Under the pieces are notes generated by a model that saw only the letters and a list, made by a program, of their open reading frames with translations, was not told the DNA's origin and did not search any database. This document shows, piece after piece, positions 31,386 through 41,263 of a stretch of 64,000 nucleotides of DNA. Both the position numbers and the translations under genes were made by a program. Every line of letters starts with the position of its first letter. The stretch's first letter is position 1. Source of the DNA: Flavobacterium hankyongi (lineage in GTDB: Bacteria > Bacteroidota > Bacteroidia > Flavobacteriales > Flavobacteriaceae); contig NZ_CP085725.1 of assembly GCF_036840915.1 (NCBI RefSeq), positions 248,001 to 312,000 of the forward strand, in the 5' to 3' direction.

Positions 31386-33038
31386 ATGCTTACATTATTA
31401 TCAATTAAAAATTTTGCATTAATTGAACAGTTAGAAATGAATTTTTCTAACCAATTTTCTATAATTACTGGCGAAACAGGAGCTGGAAAATCAATATTAT
31501 TGGGCGCGTTAGGTTTAGTTCTAGGAAATCGTGCCGATTTAACTTCGTTAAAAGATAAAGAGCAAAAATGTGTAATTGAAGCACATTTTGACTTGACTAA
31601 ATATAATTTAAAAGATTTTTTTGATGCCAATGATTTGGATTATGAAGATTCAACAATCATTCGTAGAGAAATTTTACCTTCAGGAAAATCAAGAGCTTTT
31701 ATTAATGATAGTCCAGTGAATTTAACTGAATTGCAAGATTTAGGTGAGTTTTTGATAGATATACATTCACAACATCAAACTCGTGAATTGACAGAAGAAG
31801 CTTATCAAATTGAGATTCTTGATGCAATAGCAAATCATCAAAATCTATTATCAGAGTATAAGCAACATCTTTCTGCTTTCAAATCAGTAAAGAATGAATT
31901 AAAGAAGTTGCAAACTGAAAAAGAATCACTTTCTAAAGAGGCTGATTATAACGCTTTTTTATTAGAAGAATTGCTTTCTGCTAATTTGAAAGAAGGAGAA
32001 CAATCAGAATTAGAATCTACATATGAAAAACTTAATAATGTTGAGTTTATAAAGGAGAATCTTGATAAATCTTTAGCTTTGGCTAATGAAGAAGAAATTG
32101 GAATTATTCAAAGTTTAAAAGAGATTAAAAATTCACTTCAAAAAGTTTCTAATTTATCTGATGATTATAAAAACTTATCGGATCGCGTTTCAAGTGTTCT
32201 AATTGAATTTGATGATATTGCTAAAGAGATTTTGCTTCAAGGAGAAAAATTATTTAACGATCCTGAGAAACTGGAGTTGGTAAGTCAAAAACTTCAAATG
32301 ATTTACAATCTTCAAAAAAAACACAATGTTGGATCGGTTGAAGAACTTCTAGTGATTCAAAATGATTTGGATTCAAAAGTGGTTTTGGCTGATGATTTAG
32401 ACAATCAAATTAAAAAACTAATCCAAAAACAAGAAGAAATAAATTTGGTTTTAGAAGAAATGTCTTCTAAGATTTCTGAAAATAGAAAAGTTGCAGTTCC
32501 TGTTTTGGTTGACCAAATTATTGAGGTTTTATCACAATTAGGAATGCCTAACGCAAGATTCCAATTTGAAATTAAAACATCAGATAGTTTTTTACCAACA
32601 GGTAAAGATGAGATTCAATTACTATTTTCTGCAAACAAAGGAACTGACTTTGGATTGCTTAAAAAAGTAGCTTCGGGAGGGGAGATGTCGAGAATTATGT
32701 TGGCTGTAAAATCTATTTTAGCTAATTATTCTAAACTTCCAACAATCATTTTTGATGAAATTGACACTGGAGTTTCTGGTGAGATTGCTCAGAAAATGGG
32801 AGATATCATGAAAGTGATGAGTTCGAAAATGCAAGTTTTTGCTATTACACATCTTCCACAAATTGCAGCAAAAGGGAATCAGCATTATAAAGTATTTAAA
32901 TCAGATAAAGAAGATACAACAGTGTCTGAGCTTAAGTTATTAGGAACTGAAGAACGTGTTATAGAAATTGCCGAAATGCTTTCAGGAAAAGATATTTCAG
33001 AATCAGCTATTACGCATGCAAAAGCTTTGCTTAACTAA
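31386..33038 (+). CDS. recN: DNA repair protein RecN
   Basis: SMC-like ATPase of double-strand-break repair. The 550-aa protein begins MLTLLSIKNFALIEQLEM with Walker A GETGAGKS and a Q-loop region IHSQHQTREL, followed by a long coiled-coil middle (about 150-370). The C-terminal part carries the ABC signature VASGGEMSR, Walker B PTIIFDEIDTGVSG and TITHLPQIAA-like sequence AITHLPQIAAKG. Follows the porD-like gene after 9 bases. Confidence 0.96.
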   Translation: MLTLLSIKNFALIEQLEMNFSNQFSIITGETGAGKSILLGALGLVLGNRADLTSLKDKEQKCVIEAHFDLTKYNLKDFFDANDLDYEDSTIIRREILPSGKSRAFINDSPVNLTELQDLGEFLIDIHSQHQTRELTEEAYQIEILDAIANHQNLLSEYKQHLSAFKSVKNELKKLQTEKESLSKEADYNAFLLEELLSANLKEGEQSELESTYEKLNNVEFIKENLDKSLALANEEEIGIIQSLKEIKNSLQKVSNLSDDYKNLSDRVSSVLIEFDDIAKEILLQGEKLFNDPEKLELVSQKLQMIYNLQKKHNVGSVEELLVIQNDLDSKVVLADDLDNQIKKLIQKQEEINLVLEEMSSKISENRKVAVPVLVDQIIEVLSQLGMPNARFQFEIKTSDSFLPTGKDEIQLLFSANKGTDFGLLKKVASGGEMSRIMLAVKSILANYSKLPTIIFDEIDTGVSGEIAQKMGDIMKVMSSKMQVFAITHLPQIAAKGNQHYKVFKSDKEDTTVSELKLLGTEERVIEIAEMLSGKDISESAITHAKALLN

Positions 33039-33056
33039 TAAATTAAATTAAATTTG
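33027..33056 (+). promoter_or_regulatory. Predicted promoter of fabV
   Basis: TTG (33027-33029, within the end of recN), 19-base spacer, TAAATTTG (33049-33056), 26 bases before the fabV ATG. Full consensus match. Confidence 0.75.
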
Positions 33057-33082
33057 CCTTACAAACTAATTAAAATAAAGTT

Positions 33083-34273
33083 ATGATTATAGAGCCTAGA
33101 ATGAGAGGATTTATATGCCTAACTGCTCATCCTGAGGGATGTGCACAGAGTGTAAAGAATCAAATCGAGTACGTAAAATCAAAAGGAAAAATAAACGGAC
33201 CAAAACGTGTTTTAGTTGTCGGGGCATCTACTGGTTTTGGTTTAGCATCTAGAATAACGGCGGCTTTTGGAAGTGATGCTTCTACAATTGGAGTTTTCTT
33301 CGAAAAAGAACCAGCACCAGGCAAAACAGCTACACCAGGATGGTATAATTCTGCAGCATTTGAACAAGAAGCTCAAAAAGCAGGTTTATATGCTAAAAGT
33401 ATTAATGGAGATGCTTTCTCTGATGAAATAAAACAAAAAACTATAGATATGATTAAGTCTGATTTAGGTCAGGTAGATTTAATTATTTATAGCTTAGCTT
33501 CACCAGTAAGATTACACCCTAAAACGGGAATTTTACACCGTTCGGCTTTAAAACCAATTGGTCAAACTTTTTCAGATAAAACTGTAGATTTTCACACAGG
33601 TATAGTTTCTCAAGTTTCAATTGAACCAGCAGTTCAAGAAGATATCGATAACACAATAGTAGTTATGGGTGGTGAAGATTGGACTATGTGGATTGATCAA
33701 ATGAAAGAAGCAGGAGTTTTAGCAGAAGGAATCACAACTGTGGCTTATTCTTACATTGGTCCTGAGGTTACTGAAGCGGTTTATCGTAAAGGAACAATTG
33801 GACGCGCAAAAGATCATTTAGAAGCAACAGCTTTTGAAATTTCTGATGTTTTGAAAGATTTAAGAGGAAAAGCGTATGTTTCAGTGAATAAAGCTTTAGT
33901 TACTCAAGCAAGTTCTGCGATTCCAGTAATTCCTTTATATATATCATTGTTATACAAAACGATGAAAGAAAAAGGACTTCATGAGGGATGTATCGAGCAA
34001 ATGCAACGTTTATTTGCTGATAGATTGTTTAATGGGGGAGAAGTTCAGTTAGATGATAAAGGTAGAATTCGTATTGATGACTGGGAAATGCGTGCAGATG
34101 TTCAAGATGCTGTAAAATCTTTATGGTCACAAGCTAATACAGATACTTTACCACAAATTGGTGATTTGGCTGGATATAAGAGTGATTTCTTAAATTTATT
34201 TGGATTTGGATTTGAAGGAGTTGACTATTTAGCTGATACAGATGAAATGGTAAATATTCCGAGTATTTTGTAA
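33083..34273 (+). CDS. fabV: Enoyl-[acyl-carrier-protein] reductase FabV
   Basis: Reduces trans-2-enoyl-ACP or enoyl-CoA with NADH in the last step of fatty-acid elongation; members are intrinsically insensitive to triclosan. The 396-aa chain is typical. It has the conserved N-terminus MIIEPRMRGFICLTAHPEGC, the NAD-binding motif VVGASTGFGLASR, and the active-site area AYSYIGPEVTEAVYRKGTIGRAK with the Tyr and Lys of the family. It has its own promoter inside recN and ends at a terminator at 34301. Confidence 0.95.
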   Translation: MIIEPRMRGFICLTAHPEGCAQSVKNQIEYVKSKGKINGPKRVLVVGASTGFGLASRITAAFGSDASTIGVFFEKEPAPGKTATPGWYNSAAFEQEAQKAGLYAKSINGDAFSDEIKQKTIDMIKSDLGQVDLIIYSLASPVRLHPKTGILHRSALKPIGQTFSDKTVDFHTGIVSQVSIEPAVQEDIDNTIVVMGGEDWTMWIDQMKEAGVLAEGITTVAYSYIGPEVTEAVYRKGTIGRAKDHLEATAFEISDVLKDLRGKAYVSVNKALVTQASSAIPVIPLYISLLYKTMKEKGLHEGCIEQMQRLFADRLFNGGEVQLDDKGRIRIDDWEMRADVQDAVKSLWSQANTDTLPQIGDLAGYKSDFLNLFGFGFEGVDYLADTDEMVNIPSIL

Positions 34274-34300
34274 AAAATAAATAACTAAAATATTATTAAG

Positions 34301-34329
34301 AAAAACCATGCAAAGCGCATGGTTTTTTT
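34301..34329 (+). terminator. Terminator after fabV (CCATGC stem)
   Basis: AAAAACCATGC (34301-34311) and GCATGG (34317-34322) followed by T7. The stem and the sequence after it (TTTTTATCGAT) closely resemble the terminator at 36830, on the other side of the next gene. Confidence 0.85.
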
Positions 34330-34410
34330 GTTTTTTATCGATTAGTTTCCGTAGTTTTTTAATAAAATGTTAAACTTTAGTAAATTTATTGGCTTAATCA
34401 AATTATTATT

Positions 34411-36810
34411 ATGAAAAAAATTACTTTTTTATTAGTTACGTTTTTTATCAGTTTGCAGATAAATGCGCAATTGTATCAAGTTCCAACTTGCTCAGGAGGA
34501 ATTTCAACTAATATTTATGGTAACATGAATAGTGTTGCTACTGCAAATGCTACGAGTAGATCAGCAATCATTTACCCAGCTACACAATTAGCTGGTATTT
34601 CAGGTCAAGTCTTGAATGCAGTTTATTTTAAGCGTATGGCAGCTTCTGGAACTATGGGAGGTTCCCCAACCTTAAAAGTGTATCTTAAAGAAACATCCGC
34701 AACAGATTTTGGTGCTGCAGCAATAGATTGGGCAACAGAAATTGCAACTGCAACTTTAGTTTACGATTCTAATCCTTCTGTAGCAACGGGTTCTTCAGCA
34801 GGTTGGAAATCTTTTTCTTTCTCTAACAATTTTACTTATTCAGGTACTCAAAACTTAGCCGTTTATATGGAGTATGTTAATACTGCATCATCTACAGCTA
34901 TTGGTTGGGATTACGAATATGGTACTCCTTGTATCAGTACAACAAATAGTAATACTACAAAGTATATTAATAATACTACAGGTACTCCAGGAGCTTCATT
35001 AACTTCTACAAATTACAGAAGACCTCAAATAGGTTTTGATTATGTAGTAACATGTCCAGCACCTACTAGCTTTAACTATGCTAATTTAACAGCCACCACA
35101 GTAGATTTAAATTGGATAGCAGGTGGTTCTGAAACTTCTTGGGAATATGTAATTCAGCCAACTGCAAATCCAGCTCCAACTTCTGGAACTACTATTGGTA
35201 CAAATGCAGTAATTGCTGCTTCTGTTTCTCCAAATACAGCATATACAGCTTATCTAAGAGCTAATTGTGGAGCAGGAGGGTTTTCAACTTGGAAAATGGT
35301 ATCCTTTACAACACCTTGTTCAACTTATAATGTACCTTCAAGTGAAAACTTCTCTACTTATGTACCAGGTTGTTGGCAAGAAGCTGATAATGGTGATACA
35401 ACAGTAGGTCCTGCAACCTTTGGATCAAGTTCATGGATTGAAGATGGATTTGGAAATGTTGGTTCAACAGGAGCTGCTAGATATAATATTTTTACAACAG
35501 GTGCCAATGATTGGTTGATGTCTCCAATTTATAATATACCAGCAAGTGGATATGAATTAAAATTTGATGCTGCTGCTACACAGTATGGTGCAACAACTGC
35601 ACCAACAACTGCATGGGAAGCTGATGATTATGTAGAAGTGTTAGTTTCAACGGGAACTACAAATTGGACATTATTATATACTTACAATAGTAGTAATGTT
35701 CCTTCTAATACTGGTTCTACAAATATTATTGATTTGGATGCTTATGCTGGGCAATCAGTTAGATTCGCTTTTAGAGTTGTTGAAGGTGCTTCAAATGGTT
35801 CAGCAGATATTGATTTTTCTATAGATAATTTTGAAATTAGATTGTCACCTGCTTGTTCTAATCCAATAAGTTTGGCAGTTAATGGGTTAACTCAAAGTTC
35901 TGCAACTGTTACATGGGGAGTTACAACAGGAAATTATGAATATGTTATAAATAATGTTGCTACTGATCCAGTTGGCTCTGGAACACCTTTATCGGGAGAA
36001 ACTTATAATGCTACTGTATTGTCTCCTTTAACAACATATTATTTTCACGTTAGAACTGTTTGTTCAGGGCCTTTATATAGTGTATGGTCTACAATTTCTT
36101 TTACGACTCCAGCTGCTCCACCTGTAAATGATGATTGTGTGAATGCAATAGCTTTAACTGTTGGAGGAATTTTTGGTGATAATGATATTGCAGGTTCTGT
36201 TTTAGGAGGTAATACAACTGCTGGTGTAACCCCTAGCTGTCAGTCTAATTTTTCTGCGGATGTTTGGTATTCAGTTATTGTTCCAGCTTCTGGAAATTTA
36301 ACAATTGAAACTCAAGTTGCGGCTACTAACTCAATGACAGATTCTGTCGTGGCAGCTTTTTCAGGAACATGTGGTTCTTTAACTGAGATTGGTTGTGATG
36401 ATGATGGTGGTCCAACTGGAGCTAATAACCTTATGTCGATTTTATCTTTAACTGGAAGAACTCCTGGCGAAGTTATATATGTTGGAGTATGGAAGTATAA
36501 TACAACTGCTCCAACATCAACAAATTCAGAATTTATCGTTTCAGCTTATGATGCATCATTAAGTACAACTTCTTTTGATAAAAATTCATTGAAGGTTTAT
36601 CCTAATCCAGTGAATGATGTTTTAAATTTATCTTATTCATCTGAAATTTCATCTGTTGAAGTATTTAATATTATTGGTCAAAAAGTTTTAGTTAAAAATT
36701 TGAATGCTACTCAAGGTGAAGTTAATATCTCAAATTTAAACTCAGGAAGTTATATTGTTAGAGTAACTTCGGGAGATCAAGTTCAAACAATCAAGATAGT
36801 TAAGAATTAA
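34411..36810 (+). CDS. T9SS-secreted multidomain protein (FN3, choice-of-anchor), copy 1
   Basis: A 799-aa secreted protein, rich in Thr, Ser and Gly. Layout: signal peptide 1-20 (ending INAQ); an N-terminal beta domain to about 210; an FN3-like domain (CPAPTSFNYANLTATTVDLNW); a choice-of-anchor/MAM-like domain (WQEADNGDTT to IDNFEIRLSP); a second FN3. Next comes a domain starting NDDCVNAIAL with DVWYSVIVPASG, then a type A sorting domain from about 725 (LKVYPNPVNDVLNLSY, ending VQTIKIVKN). The sorting domain sends it through T9SS to the surface or medium. No catalytic domain was seen; adhesion is a guess. It is a paralogue of the next gene. Confidence 0.9.
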   Translation: MKKITFLLVTFFISLQINAQLYQVPTCSGGISTNIYGNMNSVATANATSRSAIIYPATQLAGISGQVLNAVYFKRMAASGTMGGSPTLKVYLKETSATDFGAAAIDWATEIATATLVYDSNPSVATGSSAGWKSFSFSNNFTYSGTQNLAVYMEYVNTASSTAIGWDYEYGTPCISTTNSNTTKYINNTTGTPGASLTSTNYRRPQIGFDYVVTCPAPTSFNYANLTATTVDLNWIAGGSETSWEYVIQPTANPAPTSGTTIGTNAVIAASVSPNTAYTAYLRANCGAGGFSTWKMVSFTTPCSTYNVPSSENFSTYVPGCWQEADNGDTTVGPATFGSSSWIEDGFGNVGSTGAARYNIFTTGANDWLMSPIYNIPASGYELKFDAAATQYGATTAPTTAWEADDYVEVLVSTGTTNWTLLYTYNSSNVPSNTGSTNIIDLDAYAGQSVRFAFRVVEGASNGSADIDFSIDNFEIRLSPACSNPISLAVNGLTQSSATVTWGVTTGNYEYVINNVATDPVGSGTPLSGETYNATVLSPLTTYYFHVRTVCSGPLYSVWSTISFTTPAAPPVNDDCVNAIALTVGGIFGDNDIAGSVLGGNTTAGVTPSCQSNFSADVWYSVIVPASGNLTIETQVAATNSMTDSVVAAFSGTCGSLTEIGCDDDGGPTGANNLMSILSLTGRTPGEVIYVGVWKYNTTAPTSTNSEFIVSAYDASLSTTSFDKNSLKVYPNPVNDVLNLSYSSEISSVEVFNIIGQKVLVKNLNATQGEVNISNLNSGSYIVRVTSGDQVQTIKIVKN

Positions 36811-36829
36811 TTATTTTTAACAATATCCA

Positions 36830-36859
36830 ACAAAAACCATGCATTTGCATGGTTTTTGT
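36830..36859 (+). terminator. Terminator after the first T9SS gene (CCATGC stem)
   Basis: ACAAAAACCATGCA (36830-36843) and TGCATGGTTTTTGT (36846-36859) form a 14-bp stem with a two-base loop. Able to act in both directions. Near-copy of the terminator at 34301. Confidence 0.88.
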
Positions 36860-36945
36860 GTTTTTAATCGATATTATTACTTGTTTTTCTCTTTTTTTAT
36901 TAAAAAATTATTAAATTGGTCGGAATAATCAAACATAACAATTTT

Positions 36946-39525
36946 ATGAAAAAAATTACTTTATTGTTGTTTTTACTCCTAAGTTTATGGGATGTAAAAG
37001 CGCAAATGTCAGTAAATGAGGGGTTTGAATCTTCGACCACCCCTGCTGGTTGGACCTATGTTAGCTTTTCAAGAACAACAACAACACCATGTGTTGCAAC
37101 AGCTTCTTTGAGAAGAAATTTTTGGTCTTCTGGGCCTGCTGGTTCCGTTACAACTCCAAATTATGCTGCGGCATCTAATGGGCAACAAATTAATGTTTCT
37201 TTTGATTGGAAATCAACGGAATATTCTTCTGGTTCAGGTGTAGGTGTTTCTGTTGATGTTCAATATTCAACAGATAATGGTGGTACTTGGAATACATTTG
37301 GAAATGTTACTACAACATCTGTAACTACATGTGCTACTTGGACGGGTTCAATTCCAGTTGGTACTGTACCAGCAGGATCTGATTTTCAATTAAGATTTAA
37401 TGGGACACATACAGGAGGTGATTGCTATTTTTATATAGATAGTGTAATTATTTCTCAAATTGCTTTAACTCCGCCTAACTGTGCTTCAGCACTTTTACCT
37501 GCTGATGTTGCTACAGGAGTAGCAAGAAATCCTGTTTTAAGCTGGACGGCTGCTACTGGTGGACCAACATCTTATGATGTTTATTTTGGTACTTCAGCAA
37601 CTCCACCTTTAGCGGGAAATACAGCAAATTTAACTTTTACACCAACGGCGCCATTGTTGGCAAATACTATTTATTATTGGCAAGTTGTTCCTAAAAATGC
37701 AAATGGTAGCGCTACAGGTTGTGCTATACAATCATTTACAACAGGTACAACTGTTAATTATTGTACACCAACAACTACTTACGGTTGTACAGATGGTGAT
37801 GTAATTGCAAGAGTTGTTTTGAATACTTTAGATAATGATTCAGGTACTGGATGTCCAAGTGGAACTGCTGGATATTCTGATTATACTTCAGATGGAGCAT
37901 TGACTACAACTTTGCAAGCAGGAAGTTCTTATGGATGTACTGTTTATGCTGGTCAATATACTGAAGGTTATGCTGCTTGGATTGATTATAATGATGATGG
38001 AGTCTTTGATAATGCAACAGAGAGAATTGGTTATTCAGCTGGTCAGGTTACAGGAAGTGGACAAGTGGGGGTTTTAGGTAGTTCTGCAACTTTTCCAATT
38101 GTTTTATCTTGTAATCCACCTTTAGGTCAACATCGTTTAAGAGTAAGAGCGATGTTTAATACTAATGGTTCGGCTGTTACTCCATGTGCAAATAATAGTT
38201 ATGGGGAGGTTGAAGATTATTTGATTACTATTTCTGCAGCTGTGGCGTGTCCTCAACCAACAGGATTATCAGCAGCGAATCCAACAACAAATTCAGTTGA
38301 ATTGAGCTGGAATGTTGGATGTGCTGAAACAGCTTGGGATTTACATGTTACAACTGCTGGAGGTGGTGCGCCTTCGGGAGCTCCTTCACATCCAAATGTT
38401 AATGATAATACTTCATTCTTAGTTAATACTGGTTTAGTAGCTGATACTGATTATGAGTTTTACGTTCGTGCTGTATGTGGTGGTGGAAATGGAAGTAGTC
38501 TTTGGTCTGGGCCTTTCACTTTTTCAACATTGCCAGTTGCACCTCAATGTGCAACAATAACTACACCAGCTAATGGAGCTACAAATGTTGCTTTAACAGG
38601 AGGTGGATCAACTTTTGCATGGACAGCACCAGCAACTGGTTCGACACCTGACAGTTATAATGTTTATTTAGGAACAACTTCAGGTGCCCTTACTCTTTTA
38701 GGAAATACAACAAACCTTACTGAGATTATTACAGGTTTAGACTATTCAACTACTTATTATTGGCAAGTAATATCAGTTAATGCAGGCGGTTCTGCTACTG
38801 GATGTGTTGAATTTAGTTTTACAACTCAAGCTGCGCCGCCGCCGCCAGCAAATGATGATTGTGCAGGTGCAACTGTTTTAACACCAGGTGCTGATTTTGC
38901 TGCTTATGATATTGTTGGTACTAATGAATCTGCTACAGACTCTGAAGTTGCTGACCCATCAATTCCAGATCCAGGATGTGCAAGTTATTCAGGAGGAGAT
39001 GTTTGGTATAGTGCTGTAGTTCCTGCTTCAGGATCTATTACTTTTGAAGTTAATGAAATAATTGGTGGTTTGACAGATACAGGAGGGGCTGTTTACAGTG
39101 GACCTTGTTCGGCTTTAGTTCTAGAAGATTGTGATGATTTGACAAGTGCTTCAGGCGATCATCCTTTAATTTCATTAACAGGAAGAACACCAGGTGAAGT
39201 ATTGTATTTTAGAGTTTGGGAATATGGCAATAATTCATTTGGAACATTCTCGGTTTCTGCATACGATGCTTCATTGAGTACAGCTACATTCAATTTAGAA
39301 GGATTTAAAGCATATCCAAATCCGGTAAAAGATGTATTGAATTTATCTTATACTAAAGAAATTTCTAAAGTTTCTGTTCACAATTTATTAGGACAAGAGG
39401 TTTTATCAAAATCTGTAAATGCTATGCAATCTCAAGTTGATTTATCAAGACTTGCAGTTGGAACTTATTTAGTAAAAGTTACAGTTGATGGTTTAGAAAA
39501 TACAATTAAGATTGTAAAAGAATAA
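36946..39525 (+). CDS. T9SS-secreted multidomain protein (FN3, GEVED), copy 2
   Basis: A secreted protein of 859 aa from the ATG at 36946. Layout: signal peptide 1-20 (ending DVKAQ); a jelly-roll-like domain with YSTDNGGTWNTFGN; an FN3-like module (PVLSWTAATGGPTSYDVYFG); a GEVED domain (AAWIDYNDDGVFDNATERIG to GEVEDYLITI); two more FN3 modules; the NDDC...DVWYSAVVPASG domain shared with copy 1; and a type A sorting domain (FKAYPNPVKDVLNLSY, ending ENTIKIVKE). The last two domains align closely with copy 1, so the genes are tandem paralogues whose middle modules differ. Likely surface or extracellular. The upstream start at 36916 is rejected because it precedes the signal peptide. Confidence 0.9.
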   Translation: MKKITLLLFLLLSLWDVKAQMSVNEGFESSTTPAGWTYVSFSRTTTTPCVATASLRRNFWSSGPAGSVTTPNYAAASNGQQINVSFDWKSTEYSSGSGVGVSVDVQYSTDNGGTWNTFGNVTTTSVTTCATWTGSIPVGTVPAGSDFQLRFNGTHTGGDCYFYIDSVIISQIALTPPNCASALLPADVATGVARNPVLSWTAATGGPTSYDVYFGTSATPPLAGNTANLTFTPTAPLLANTIYYWQVVPKNANGSATGCAIQSFTTGTTVNYCTPTTTYGCTDGDVIARVVLNTLDNDSGTGCPSGTAGYSDYTSDGALTTTLQAGSSYGCTVYAGQYTEGYAAWIDYNDDGVFDNATERIGYSAGQVTGSGQVGVLGSSATFPIVLSCNPPLGQHRLRVRAMFNTNGSAVTPCANNSYGEVEDYLITISAAVACPQPTGLSAANPTTNSVELSWNVGCAETAWDLHVTTAGGGAPSGAPSHPNVNDNTSFLVNTGLVADTDYEFYVRAVCGGGNGSSLWSGPFTFSTLPVAPQCATITTPANGATNVALTGGGSTFAWTAPATGSTPDSYNVYLGTTSGALTLLGNTTNLTEIITGLDYSTTYYWQVISVNAGGSATGCVEFSFTTQAAPPPPANDDCAGATVLTPGADFAAYDIVGTNESATDSEVADPSIPDPGCASYSGGDVWYSAVVPASGSITFEVNEIIGGLTDTGGAVYSGPCSALVLEDCDDLTSASGDHPLISLTGRTPGEVLYFRVWEYGNNSFGTFSVSAYDASLSTATFNLEGFKAYPNPVKDVLNLSYTKEISKVSVHNLLGQEVLSKSVNAMQSQVDLSRLAVGTYLVKVTVDGLENTIKIVKE

Positions 39526-39544
39526 TATTCAGAATATAAATGTT

Positions 39545-39576
39545 AAAAAAGTCATCCTTTGTGATGACTTTTTTTT
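39545..39576 (+). terminator. Terminator after the second T9SS gene
   Basis: AAAAAAGTCATC (39545-39556) and GATGAC plus T tract (39563-39576), 6-base loop, about 20 bases after the stop. Confidence 0.88.
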
Positions 39577-39586
39577 GTTAAAAATG

Positions 39587-39594
39587 TAACTTTG
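39587..39594 (+). promoter_or_regulatory. Predicted -7 element of the glycosyltransferase gene
   Basis: TAACTTTG fits TAnnTTTG only 15 bases before the ATG at 39609, predicting a leader of about 10 bases. No well-placed -33 TTG. Confidence 0.5.
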
Positions 39595-39608
39595 CCAAAA
39601 AGTGCCAA

Positions 39609-40607
39609 ATGAACTATTCGTTTATCATACCTGTTTATAATCGTCCAGAAGAGATAGATGAGCTTTTAGAAAGTTTGACTAGACAAAGCTATTCAAAACC
39701 ATTTGAAGTGGTTATAATTGAAGACGGTTCAACAATTCCTTGCGAAAGTATTATTGAGAAGTATAAGAGCAAACTCAATATTACATATTATTTAAAGTAC
39801 AATTCAGGGCCTGGTGATTCGAGAAATTTTGGAATGACTTATGCTAAAGGAGATTATTTTCTTGTTTTAGATTCAGATTGTATTATTCCAGAAAACTATC
39901 TTTTAGAAGTTGATAAGAGCCTTAATGAAGAGTTTGTAGATTGTTTTGGTGGTCCTGATAATATGTTACCAAGTTTTTCTGCTGTTCAAAAAGCTATTAA
40001 TTTTACGATGACTTCTGTTTTAACAACTGGAGGAGTAAGAGGAGGAACAGAAAAATTAGAAAAATTTCAGCCGAGAAGTTTTAATATGGGGATTTCCAGA
40101 AAGGCATTTGAAGCTTCAAAAGGTTTTTCTAATATTCATCCGGGAGAAGATCCAGATTTAAGTATTCGTTTATGGAAACTTGGTTTTAAAACTAAATTGA
40201 TATCAAAAGCATTTGTGTATCATAAAAGAAGAATTGATTGGGAGAAATTTTATATTCAGGTCAATAAGTTTGGAAAAGCAAGACCCATTTTGAATAATTG
40301 GTATCCCGAATATGCTAAACCAACATTTTATTTACCATCACTATTTGTAATATTTTTTATTATTGGTGTTCTTGCTTTAATTTTTGCATTCGACTGGATT
40401 CTTAAACTATATTTTGTTTATACAATTATAATATTTTTGTCTTCAAGCATTAAGAACAGAAATGTATATGTTGGATTTTTGTCAATAATTGCAATGTGGC
40501 GTCAGTTCTTTGGGTATGGATTAGGTTTTATTGAGTCATTTATTAAAATCAATATTTTAAAGAAAAAACCACAAGAAGCATTTCCGGAACTTTTCTTTAA
40601 AGTATAA
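39609..40607 (+). CDS. Family 2 glycosyltransferase with C-terminal membrane anchor
   Basis: A 332-aa GT-A-fold enzyme. It has the family-2 start IPVYNRPEEIDELLESL, EDGS, GPGDSRNFG, the metal-binding DSD in FLVLDSDC, and GEDPDLSIRLWKLG with the catalytic-type Glu-Asp. Two hydrophobic stretches near the C-terminus (about 240-285) anchor it in the membrane. The substrate cannot be told; polysaccharide or glycolipid synthesis is likely. Its stop TAA is directly followed by the coaE ATG. Confidence 0.88.
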   Translation: MNYSFIIPVYNRPEEIDELLESLTRQSYSKPFEVVIIEDGSTIPCESIIEKYKSKLNITYYLKYNSGPGDSRNFGMTYAKGDYFLVLDSDCIIPENYLLEVDKSLNEEFVDCFGGPDNMLPSFSAVQKAINFTMTSVLTTGGVRGGTEKLEKFQPRSFNMGISRKAFEASKGFSNIHPGEDPDLSIRLWKLGFKTKLISKAFVYHKRRIDWEKFYIQVNKFGKARPILNNWYPEYAKPTFYLPSLFVIFFIIGVLALIFAFDWILKLYFVYTIIIFLSSSIKNRNVYVGFLSIIAMWRQFFGYGLGFIESFIKINILKKKPQEAFPELFFKV

Positions 40608-41195
40608 ATGACCAAGATAATAGGATTAACCGGCGGAATTGGAAGTGGTAAAACAACCATTGCAAGACTTTTTGAAGCCGAAGGAATCCCTGTATATATA
40701 TCTGATGACGAAGCAAAAAAAATAATGCTACGTCCAATAACAGTTGAAAAAGTAAGACAAGAATTTGGAGATTTAGTAATCGATAATGGTCAAATTGACA
40801 GAAAAGCATTATCAGAAATTGTATTTAATAATCCTGAGCAGCTCAAAAAACTTAATTCGATTGTTCACCCATTAGTAAAAAAACATTTTGATGAATGGGT
40901 AAAGCAAAATTCTCATCATCCTTTTGTGGTAAAAGAGGCTGCAATATTATTTGAAAGTGGGAGTTATAAATATTGTGATAAAGTTATAACAGTTACTGCT
41001 TCGGAAGAAACTCGAATAGAAAGGGTAGTAAAGAGAGACCATGTAAAACCTGAAGAAGTTTTACAAAGAATAAAAAATCAAATCCCTGAAAAAGAAAGAC
41101 TTGAGAGAAGTAATTTTATTATTTATAATGAATATAAGACCCTTGCAAAAGAGCAATTTTTACAAATTCTTAAAATTTTAAAGAATATACATTAA
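40608..41195 (+). CDS. coaE: Dephospho-CoA kinase
   Basis: Last step of CoA synthesis, phosphorylating the 3'-OH of dephospho-CoA. The 195-aa protein has the P-loop GGIGSGKTT, the ISDDEAKKIM substrate region, LNSIVHPLV and RVVKRD as in other CoaE proteins. Starts immediately after the glycosyltransferase stop, indicating coupled translation. Confidence 0.95.
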   Translation: MTKIIGLTGGIGSGKTTIARLFEAEGIPVYISDDEAKKIMLRPITVEKVRQEFGDLVIDNGQIDRKALSEIVFNNPEQLKKLNSIVHPLVKKHFDEWVKQNSHHPFVVKEAAILFESGSYKYCDKVITVTASEETRIERVVKRDHVKPEEVLQRIKNQIPEKERLERSNFIIYNEYKTLAKEQFLQILKILKNIH

Positions 41196-41250
41196 ACAGG
41201 CTCTCTGTTAATATTTGGTTAATGTTTTTAAGATACAAATGTTAAAATGT

Positions 41251-41258
41251 TAAATTTG
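41251..41258 (+). promoter_or_regulatory. Predicted -7 element of the sensor kinase gene
   Basis: TAAATTTG ends 6 bases before the kinase ATG at 41264. With the usual spacing transcription would start within a base or two of the start codon, so the mRNA may be leaderless. Confidence 0.5.
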
Positions 41259-41263
41259 TAGCA

